Of a DNA stretch of 11,531 nucleotides, positions 6,907 through 11,531 are shown in pieces; within the stretch, counting starts at the first letter, position 1, and every line of letters begins with the position of its first letter. The position numbers and the translations under genes were made by a program. This stretch comes from Acetobacteraceae bacterium (GTDB lineage Bacteria; Pseudomonadota; Alphaproteobacteria; Acetobacterales; Acetobacteraceae), in NCBI GenBank assembly GCA_027323595.1, contig DAHWBL010000397.1, positions 1 to 11,531 on the forward strand, written 5' to 3'. Below the pieces are notes generated by a model that was not told where the DNA came from, did no database searches, and saw only the letters and a list, made by a program, of their open reading frames with translations.

Positions 6907-8094
6907 TTACGCCAGCAGGCAATTCCTGTTGATCTGACTGATCTTCGAGGTTCCAGCGGCGGACATGGTCATCACCAGCTCGGCGGCGATGCGCGCATGC
7001 ACCGCCTGCACGCCCATCCAGCCACCCAGCGCCAGACCATACAGAACCGGCCGCCCCAGCGCGATCACGCTCGCCCCCAGCGCCAGAGCCTTGAACACAT
7101 CCTGCCCGCGCCGCACGCCGCTGTCGAACACGATGGGAATGCGCCCGCCCACCGCATCGGCGATGCGCGGCAGCATGGTGAAGGTGGCCGGCTGGTCATC
7201 GAGCTGGCGCCCGCCATGGTTGGAAACCTGGATCGCCGCGCACCCATGCCGGATCGCGTCCTGGGCGAGCCCGGCGGTCATCACCCCCTTGATGATCACC
7301 GGCAGGCCGGACGCCTTCTGCACGAAAGCGACATCGTCCCAGCCCAGATCGCGCTTCATGATCGAGGTGGAAGCGGAATAGCCGGTGGTCGCGCGTTTCG
7401 GAAAATTGGCGGCCTGGAAAGGCGATTCGTAATGGGTGGCGATGTCGGTCTCGCGGTTGGAACGAAAGAACGCATCCACCGTCACCACGATCGCGCGATA
7501 GCCCGAGGCCTTCGCGCGTTGCAGGAACTCGGCCATCAGCCCGCGATCGTTCTGCACATAAAGCTGCATCCAGTTCGGCCCGGGGCTCGCCGCGGCGACC
7601 ACCTCCATCGGCAGGTTGGCCTGTGACCCGCAGGTGAACAGCGTCCCCGCCTCATGCGTGCCGCGCGCCGTGCCGGCCTCGGCGGTGACATGGGCGATCG
7701 CGTGCCCGCCAAACACCGTGGTAATGATCGGCACTGCGATCGGGGTGCCGAGAATCGATGTGCTGGTATCGATCTTTCCCATCGCCGCCAGATAATGCGG
7801 CAGGATCTGGCGGCGTTTGAAGGCGTTGATGTTCTCGTGCATCGTCCATTCATCGCCCGCCCCCGAGGAGATATAGCCAAACCCGCCGGCCGGGATCACC
7901 TTGCGCGCCTGGTCTTCCAGCGCGCGCAGATCCAGCACATCGATCTTGCGGGTCTCGCTCGGCGCGGCGTAGCCCGGCACCGTGATGGTGGGCATCTCGC
8001 CGGCCCCGGCGGCTTGCGCCCACGCCGGCCTGAACGCGCCGGTGCCCACAGCCGCGCCGGCCGTGCCCAGCAGATGCCGCCGATCGATGTGCAT
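6907..8094 (-). CDS. Tat-exported FMN-dependent lactate-oxidase-like enzyme
   Basis: A 395-residue alpha-hydroxy-acid oxidase/dehydrogenase. Residues 1-28 form a Tat signal (DRRHLLG at 4-10, cleavage likely after AWA, 24-26), so the FMN protein would be exported folded. From about residue 44 the sequence tracks Aerococcus lactate oxidase as I recall it: APSE, KVIPAGGFGYI, GAGDEWT, DTSTSILG, AEAGTARG. The expected active-site set is intact with nearly the same spacing: Tyr74, Tyr179, Arg214, Lys269, His293 and Arg296 (SNHGGRQLD), plus the phosphate-binding DSGVRRG (324-330). The flavin-contacting segment usually read as APT/MAP is TTV at 125-127, which is unusual. It oxidises an L-2-hydroxy acid to the 2-oxo acid, passing electrons to O2 or a quinone; which of these cannot be told. 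The start is supported by GGGAGGAA seven bases upstream. It follows the IclR gene by 69 bp on the same strand and ends 7 bp from the convergent large-subunit gene. Confidence 0.92.
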   Translation of the reverse strand: MHIDRRHLLGTAGAAVGTGAFRPAWAQAAGAGEMPTITVPGYAAPSETRKIDVLDLRALEDQARKVIPAGGFGYISSGAGDEWTMHENINAFKRRQILPHYLAAMGKIDTSTSILGTPIAVPIITTVFGGHAIAHVTAEAGTARGTHEAGTLFTCGSQANLPMEVVAAASPGPNWMQLYVQNDRGLMAEFLQRAKASGYRAIVVTVDAFFRSNRETDIATHYESPFQAANFPKRATTGYSASTSIMKRDLGWDDVAFVQKASGLPVIIKGVMTAGLAQDAIRHGCAAIQVSNHGGRQLDDQPATFTMLPRIADAVGGRIPIVFDSGVRRGQDVFKALALGASVIALGRPVLYGLALGGWMGVQAVHARIAAELVMTMSAAGTSKISQINRNCLLA

Positions 8095-8101
8095 GGTCCG
8101 G

Positions 8102-8109
8102 TTCCTCCC
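8102..8109 (-). promoter_or_regulatory. Strong ribosome binding site of the lactate-oxidase-like gene
   Basis: The minus strand reads GGGAGGAA here, seven bases before ATG 8094. It is one of the strongest Shine-Dalgarno sequences in the window and fixes the start just before the twin-arginine signal. Confidence 0.7.
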
Positions 8110-8163
8110 GATGCTTTCTCCCAGGCTGGCGCAGCCACCGCGCGTTGCAAACCCGCCGCGCGT

Positions 8164-8955
8164 CTACAGCCGCGCCTGCAACAACGCCACGATGTGCAGC
8201 AGCGTCTGGCGCATCACCCTGGCCCGCCGCGCGGTCAGCGTGTCCGTCGAAGCGGTGATGCTGACCGCGACGAGATCGCCCTCGGCATAGCTGGTCTTGA
8301 CCGCGCCGGCGACGCACGACAGTCCCGGCACGGTGCCGCCCTCATCGGTGGAATGGCCGCGCCGGCGGATGGCGACAAGCTCTCGCCGCAGCCTGGCCAT
8401 GGAGGTGATCGAGGCCGCGGTCAGCCCCGGCAGGCGCGTCACCCTCGCCAGGCGCCCCTCCAGCGCCGTCTCGCCGAGCGCTGCCAGCAGCGCCTTGCCC
8501 GACGCCGAACAATTCGCCGGCACCACCCGGCCGACGCCCCCGCTCAGCCCCAGCCGCAGCCCGCTGCCGCAATCCTGATAGGCCAGATAAACAGCGTTGA
8601 AGCCCTCATCGAGCACCGAAAGCTGGATCGTCGCGCCAAGATCGGCCGGTGCTACGCGGCACACCTCATAAAACTCGCGCACCAGATCGATGCTGGACAC
8701 ATAGGCCGAGCCGAGCTGCACCAGGCGCCGGCCGAGCTGCAACCCGTCATGCGAGCGGCGCAGCAACTGGCCGTTCACCAGCGCGCCGCACAGATTGAAC
8801 GTCGTCGATTTCGGCAGCCCCAGCGCACGGGCGATCTGGGTCACGGTAAAGCGCGTGTGCGGCGATGCTTCGAGGAACTCAAGGATCAGCACCGCCCGAT
8901 CGATCGCGCGCACCAGCCCGCCATCGGCGGCGGTCGCGGGGTTTTGCATGTCCAT
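8164..8955 (-). CDS. IclR-family transcriptional regulator
   Basis: A 263-residue regulator with the standard two-domain IclR layout. An N-terminal winged helix-turn-helix (about residues 15-75; core TVTQIARALGLPKSTTFNL at 37-55) is followed by an effector-binding domain of about 180 residues that includes the family-typical NCSASGKALLAAL stretch. IclR proteins bind small acids or aromatic metabolites and act as repressor or activator, often of a divergent catabolic operon. I chose ATG 8955 because GGAAGGAT lies nine bases upstream and the length then matches the family. An in-frame ATG at 9024 would add 23 residues but has no ribosome binding site. The gene is divergent from the operon starting at 9184 and upstream of the lactate-oxidase-like gene on the same strand, so it may control both directions. 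Its probable operator lies in the intergenic region. Confidence 0.93.
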   Translation of the reverse strand: MDMQNPATAADGGLVRAIDRAVLILEFLEASPHTRFTVTQIARALGLPKSTTFNLCGALVNGQLLRRSHDGLQLGRRLVQLGSAYVSSIDLVREFYEVCRVAPADLGATIQLSVLDEGFNAVYLAYQDCGSGLRLGLSGGVGRVVPANCSASGKALLAALGETALEGRLARVTRLPGLTAASITSMARLRRELVAIRRRGHSTDEGGTVPGLSCVAGAVKTSYAEGDLVAVSITASTDTLTARRARVMRQTLLHIVALLQARL

Positions 8956-8964
8956 TGCCGAGCG

Positions 8965-8972
8965 ATCCTTCC
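8965..8972 (-). promoter_or_regulatory. Ribosome binding site deciding the IclR start
   Basis: The minus strand reads GGAAGGAT, nine bases before ATG 8955. The alternative start at 9024 is preceded by no purine-rich site, which is why the shorter 263-residue protein is preferred. Confidence 0.6.
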
Positions 8973-9032
8973 GCGCCGTGCGGCTTTCATCCGCCAATAG
9001 ACGCCAGAAGCGGCCAACATTCAAGCGCGCTG

Positions 9033-9070
9033 TTCATAATGCTGAACGACAATCATAATATTGACAGACA
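9033..9070. repeat. Two abutting 19-bp imperfect direct repeats, candidate IclR operator
   Basis: Bases 9033-9051 (TTCATAATGCTGAACGACA) and 9052-9070 (ATCATAATATTGACAGACA) match at 14 of 19 positions and lie end to end. The first unit, with one base to its left, contains an inverted repeat GTTCA-TAATGC-TGAAC (9032-9047). The patch is strikingly AT-rich for this DNA and sits between the divergent iclR gene and the NTF2-led operon. IclR-family operators of the PcaU/PobR kind are known to combine a GTTC-type palindrome with direct repeats, so this is the best operator candidate in the window. That it binds this regulator is inference. Confidence 0.6.
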
Positions 9071-9089
9071 GCCAGTCCACGCCCATACC
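9061..9089 (+). promoter_or_regulatory. Candidate promoter of the NTF2-FAH-DUF1330-deacetylase operon
   Basis: A perfect TTGACA (9061-9066) is followed after 17 bp by CATACC (9084-9089), which matches the -10 consensus at only three of six positions. Transcription would begin near 9096, giving a leader of about 90 bases before ATG 9184. The -35 box lies inside the second 19-bp repeat, so a regulator bound there would compete with, or contact, RNA polymerase. The weak -10 fits a promoter that needs activation, but this is a reading from consensus only. Confidence 0.4.
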
Positions 9090-9170
9090 AAGCCGCACCG
9101 CCGATGGCCACAAGACCCCGAAAAAAACGGCGCGCCATCGCACCGCGTCATCGCAAATGGCAGACGAACA

Positions 9171-9178
9171 AAAGGAAG
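9171..9178 (+). promoter_or_regulatory. Ribosome binding site deciding the NTF2-like gene start
   Basis: AAAGGAAG lies five bases before ATG 9184. It supports this start over an in-frame TTG at 9061, which would fall in the promoter and add a low-complexity extension. Confidence 0.65.
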
Positions 9179-9183
9179 TTCGG

Positions 9184-9654
9184 ATGAGCGAGCAAGCCCC
9201 AGCCACCCCCGCGCTGTCCGCCGCCTTCATGCACTCCCACATCCACGCCTATTTCGACGCCTGCAACGCCGCCGACCCCGAGCGCATCGCCGCCTTCTTC
9301 GAGCCCGACGCGGTGCATTATTTCCCACCCGGAATGTACGGCGGCCCGTTTCGCGGCGCGCTCACCATCGGCCGCAAATGGCAGGCGGCGGTGGCGAATT
9401 TCGGCTCGTTCTGGACCGTGGACAGCATCATCTGCGACCCGCCCACCCGCCGCGCCGTCATCGAATGGACCCACTTCAAGCGCGCGCAGAACACCATCCT
9501 GCGCGGCGACGAATGGTATGTGTTCACCGCCCGCGGACTGATCGCCGAAATCCGCGCCTACTACGCATCGCCACAGGATACATCGTTGCAGCGCCTGGAG
9601 ATCGACGGATTCGACTACGCCGGCCGCGGCTACCCGACAGCCGCGCCGACGTGA
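9184..9654 (+). CDS. NTF2-like / SnoaL-like small protein
   Basis: A 156-residue protein that looks like the NTF2-like superfamily (SnoaL-like cyclases, ketosteroid isomerase relatives, ring-hydroxylase small subunits). Visible features are an N-terminal helix with HAYFDACNAADPERIAAFFEPDAVHYFPP, where the pattern of a Asp/Asn-rich turn followed by FxPDAV is typical, and a G-rich turn GGPFRGALTIG. Two late strands follow: AVIEWTHFK and WYVFTARGLIAEIRAYYAS. These proteins form a cone-shaped alpha+beta pocket; roles range from isomerase, cyclase or dehydratase to non-catalytic binding, so the reaction is unknown. It leads a plus-strand operon, 21 bp before the FAH-family gene at 9676. Its position, divergent from iclR and behind the repeat element, suggests an inducible catabolic role. 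The ribosome binding site AAAGGAAG supports the start. Confidence 0.85.
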   Translation: MSEQAPATPALSAAFMHSHIHAYFDACNAADPERIAAFFEPDAVHYFPPGMYGGPFRGALTIGRKWQAAVANFGSFWTVDSIICDPPTRRAVIEWTHFKRAQNTILRGDEWYVFTARGLIAEIRAYYASPQDTSLQRLEIDGFDYAGRGYPTAAPT

Positions 9655-9675
9655 CCTTCTGACCGGAGAATGCCG

Positions 9676-10503
9676 ATGCCCCAGCGCGAAACCCGCCGCA
9701 TCCTGCTCGACGGCGTCATCACCGACATGGAACTCCGCGGATCGCTGCTGCATGCCCCCGACGGGCGCAGCGTGCATGCCGATGCGGCGGTGCATCTGCC
9801 GCCATCGGTTCCGGCCAAGATCATCTGCGTGCATCTGAACTTCATGGGAAGGGTGGATGAGCTGCGCACCCAATGCCCCGACGCGCCGTCCTATTTCCAA
9901 AAGCCGGTCTCCTGCCTCAATGCGCATCGTGGCCGCGTGGTGCGTCCGCGCGGCTGCCGATATCTGAACTATGAAGGCGAGGTCGGCATCGTCATCGGCC
10001 GCACCGCGCGCAACATCGCCCTCCAGGACGCCGCCCACCACATCGCCGGCTACACCATCGCCAATGATTTCGGCCTGCATGATTTCCGCGACACCGACCG
10101 CGGCTCGATGCTGCGCGTCAAGGGCACCGACACGCTGGGCGCGGTGGGCCCGGGCCTCGTCACCGGCTGGAATTGGCACGGAAAATCCCTGCGCACGCTG
10201 GTGAACGGGCAGGTGGTGCAGAGCACGACACTTGATGACCTGATCTGGGACATGCATTACCTGGTCACCGATCTTGCCCGCAACATCACGCTTGTCCCCG
10301 GCGATCTGATCCTGTCGGGAACCCCCGCGCACTCGCGCCCGGTGCAGCCAGGCGACGTGGTGCGCGTGGAGGTCGACGGGCTCGGGGTCCTGGAGAACGA
10401 CATCGTCGAAGGTGCGAGCGCCATCTCCGACGAATGCGGCGCCCCACCGACTGATTCCGACAAGGTGCGCGGCGTGGCGCTGGGTGAGGAACTGCGAGAA
10501 TAG
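9676..10503 (+). CDS. Fumarylacetoacetate hydrolase (FAH) family enzyme
   Basis: A 275-residue protein of the FAH superfamily, whose members use a divalent metal to cleave C-C bonds, decarboxylate or isomerise 2-oxo/enol acids from aromatic catabolism. The metal ligands are visible: Glu100 and Glu102 in YEGEVGIVIG, and Asp131 in ANDFGLHDF. Lys149 (RVKGTDT), the GPGLVT stretch and the C-terminal LSGTPAHSRPVQPGDVVRVEVDGLG complete the fold. The family's N-Y-x-x-H-x-x-E lid motif is altered: the block at 55-62 reads NFMGRVDE, with Arg59 where His is usual while Glu62 is kept. I prefer ATG 9676 because GGAGAA (9665-9670) is well spaced from it; ATG 9670 almost touches that site. It lies 21 bp after the NTF2-like gene and 37 bp before the DUF1330 gene. 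The likely substrate is an acyl-pyruvate or ring-cleavage product, but the exact reaction is unknown. Confidence 0.92.
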   Translation: MPQRETRRILLDGVITDMELRGSLLHAPDGRSVHADAAVHLPPSVPAKIICVHLNFMGRVDELRTQCPDAPSYFQKPVSCLNAHRGRVVRPRGCRYLNYEGEVGIVIGRTARNIALQDAAHHIAGYTIANDFGLHDFRDTDRGSMLRVKGTDTLGAVGPGLVTGWNWHGKSLRTLVNGQVVQSTTLDDLIWDMHYLVTDLARNITLVPGDLILSGTPAHSRPVQPGDVVRVEVDGLGVLENDIVEGASAISDECGAPPTDSDKVRGVALGEELRE

Positions 10504-10540
10504 CCTGCTCTGGCCTGCACCATTTGGAAAGATCGCGACC

Positions 10541-10837
10541 ATGGTTGCCTATGTGATCGTCGAGCGCATCGAGGAATGGGACAGTGAGGTGTTCGCCGCC
10601 TATCGCCCGCTCGCCGCCGCCTCGATCGACAAATTCGGCGGGCGCTATCTGGCATTGAGCACCATGCCCGTGGTGCTCGAAGGCGACACCGGCCCGATCG
10701 TCATGGCGGTGATCGAGTTCCCCAGCATGCAGTTGGCGGATTCGTGGTACAATTCAGAAGAATATCAAAAAGCCGCCGGCATCCGGCGCGCCGGCGCGCG
10801 CAACCGCTTCATCGCCGTGGACGCGCTCGCGCCATGA
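10541..10837 (+). CDS. DUF1330 family small protein
   Basis: A 98-residue protein with the DUF1330 pattern. It opens with the strand AYVIVERIE, then has Y-R-P-L-A-A-A-S-I-D-K-F-G-G-R-Y and V-V-L-E-G-D. Next comes IEFPSMQLADSWYNSEEYQ, the family's most recognisable block, and it ends with a basic helix and final strand RNRFIAVDAL. The family has a dimeric ferredoxin-like alpha/beta fold related to EthD-type and antibiotic-monooxygenase-type barrels. No catalytic role is established for most members. It often appears in catabolic clusters and could act as a small isomerase, cyclase or dimeric binding protein. The gap to the FAH gene is 37 bp and GGAAAG lies about nine bases before the ATG, so it is part of the same operon. 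Translation is confident; function is unknown. Confidence 0.88.
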   Translation: MVAYVIVERIEEWDSEVFAAYRPLAAASIDKFGGRYLALSTMPVVLEGDTGPIVMAVIEFPSMQLADSWYNSEEYQKAAGIRRAGARNRFIAVDALAP

Positions 10838-10874
10838 CCGGCCGGCTTGCGCGCCCGCCCATGGGGGAAACGAC

Positions 10875-11531
10875 ATGACCGAACCAGCACCAACCTGGCC
10901 CGCCGGCCAGCGCGTCGCGGTCGCGCTGACCATCCTGTTCGAAACCTGGTCGGACGGAAAATCTCCTTCCTATTCCGTGCAGACCACGAATCTGAAGCCC
11001 GGCGCCGTCGATCACGCCGGCGCAAGCTGGGCCAGCTATGGCGGCCGGCAGGGCGCGGGGCGTCTGCTGCGCGCGCTCGACCGCCACGAGGTGCCGGCGA
11101 CCTTCTTCACCAATGCGCGCTGCGTCGAGCAATATCCCGAGGCGGTGGCCCGGATCGTGCGCGCCGGCCACGACCTCGGCGGCCACGGCTACACCCAGGA
11201 CGGCCTGCTCGCCTACATGGAGCCCGACGAGGAGCGCGCGACCATCCGCCGCTGCACCGATCTGCTCACCTCCGCCGCCGGCAAGCCGGTGCGCGGCTGG
11301 CTGAGCCCGGTGCTCGCCTACACCCCCCACACCGCCGGCCTGCTCGCACAGGCCGGCTATGGCTGGCACAGTGACGTGAACGATGCCGACCTGCCGCGCG
11401 TGATGCAGACCCCCCATGGCCCCATCGTTGGCATCCCCACCTCCGAGTTCACCGACAACCGCGTGCTGCGCGCCAGTCCGCGCGACTTCGTCGAAGTCTA
11501 TTGTGACACCTTCGACTATCTGTATCGGCAT
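10875..11531 (+). CDS. PuuE-like polysaccharide deacetylase family protein (3' truncated)
   Basis: An open frame of 219 codons runs from ATG 10875 off the right edge without a stop. A GGGGGAAA sequence four bases before the ATG and 37 bp spacing from the DUF1330 gene place it in the same operon. The fold is that of the NodB/CE4 superfamily: RVAVALTILFETWSDG at 13-28 replaces the usual TFDDG strand, HEVPATFFTNARCVEQYPEAV follows, then AGHDLGGHGYTQ with His99 and His104, and PHTAGLLAQAGYGWHSDVNDADLP. The second metal-site His of H-x3-H is Gln108. This pattern is like allantoinase PuuE and relatives that act on cyclic amides rather than sugars. It may thus hydrolyse a lactam or other amide made in this pathway; that is inference. 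The last part of the protein is outside the window. Confidence 0.87.
   Translation, partial: MTEPAPTWPAGQRVAVALTILFETWSDGKSPSYSVQTTNLKPGAVDHAGASWASYGGRQGAGRLLRALDRHEVPATFFTNARCVEQYPEAVARIVRAGHDLGGHGYTQDGLLAYMEPDEERATIRRCTDLLTSAAGKPVRGWLSPVLAYTPHTAGLLAQAGYGWHSDVNDADLPRVMQTPHGPIVGIPTSEFTDNRVLRASPRDFVEVYCDTFDYLYRH

Larger units (their letters stand above)
8956..9183. promoter_or_regulatory. Divergent control region between iclR and the NTF2-led operon
   Basis: These 228 bp contain no convincing gene. They hold, from left to right, the iclR ribosome binding site, a leader that could be read as an N-terminal extension of IclR, the AT-rich tandem repeat with its palindrome, the TTGACA promoter candidate, a run of seven A at 9121-9127, and the ribosome binding site of the NTF2-like gene. 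No minus-strand promoter for iclR stands out clearly; it probably overlaps the repeat, which would allow autoregulation. Confidence 0.5.

Noticed and set aside
8124..8136. Hairpin GGCTG-GCG-CAGCC between iclR and the FMN enzyme gene
   Set aside because: It has a short stem, a three-base loop and no T-run on either strand. It does not argue against the two genes being co-transcribed.
7654..9000. Plus-strand open frame of 448 codons across the FMN enzyme and iclR genes
   Set aside because: It is antisense to two conserved genes and has an Arg/Gln/Pro/His-rich composition.
9061..9183. In-frame TTG start giving the NTF2-like protein 41 extra residues
   Set aside because: The TTG is part of the TTGACA promoter-like box, has no ribosome binding site, and the extension is low complexity. 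ATG 9184 has a strong site upstream.
9148..10542. Minus-strand open frame of 464 codons opposite the NTF2-like and FAH genes
   Set aside because: It spans two well-supported genes and their spacer on the other strand, and its translation is repetitive and featureless.
10809..11531. Minus-strand open frame reaching the right edge
   Set aside because: The plus strand here encodes a recognisable deacetylase-fold protein with a good ribosome binding site. The minus-strand translation is Gly/Ala/Val-rich without motifs.

Overview
The window is very GC-rich (roughly 70% by eye) and almost fully coding. It looks like chromosomal DNA of an alphaproteobacterium. The twin-arginine exported molybdenum and FMN oxidases, the ACS-family MFS carrier and a PEP-CTERM protein would suit an Acetobacteraceae-like genome, but that placement is an inference. 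I see no RNA genes, insertion sequences, CRISPR arrays or phage genes.

Layout. Positions 2-319 (+) are the 3' end of a PEP-CTERM sorted surface/exported protein. Positions 374-1969 (+) encode an acyl-CoA synthetase that runs tail to tail, with a 9-bp overlap, into a minus-strand pair: an MFS transporter (2631-3971) followed after 1 bp by a DsbA-fold HCCA-isomerase/kappa-GST-like protein (1961-2629). A 211-bp divergent intergenic region separates that pair from a plus-strand pair (4183-6899) encoding the 2Fe-2S subunit and the Tat-exported molybdopterin subunit of an IorAB-type hydroxylase. Seven bases beyond it, tail to tail, is a minus-strand lactate-oxidase-like FMN enzyme with its own Tat signal (6907-8094), preceded by an IclR-family regulator (8164-8955). 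Across a second divergent region (8956-9183) a plus-strand operon begins: NTF2/SnoaL-like protein, FAH-family enzyme, DUF1330 protein, and a PuuE-like polysaccharide-deacetylase-family protein that runs off the end of the window.

How the parts may fit. Two oxidoreductases predicted to be exported folded through Tat, an organic-anion MFS importer, a CoA ligase, an FAH-family C-C hydrolase/decarboxylase, a DsbA-fold isomerase, an NTF2-like protein and a PuuE-like (cyclic-amide hydrolase class) protein under an IclR regulator look like a catabolic island for an aromatic, N-heterocyclic or hydroxy-acid compound. The substrate cannot be read from the sequence. One coherent idea is hydroxylation of an N-heterocycle to a lactam by IorAB, lactam opening by the PuuE-like protein, then FAH/isomerase steps.

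The most distinctive non-coding signal lies between iclR and the NTF2-led operon. It is an AT-rich patch holding two abutting 19-bp imperfect direct repeats (14/19 identical). The first contains a GTTCA-N6-TGAAC palindrome and the second covers a TTGACA -35-like box. This is the best candidate for the IclR operator.
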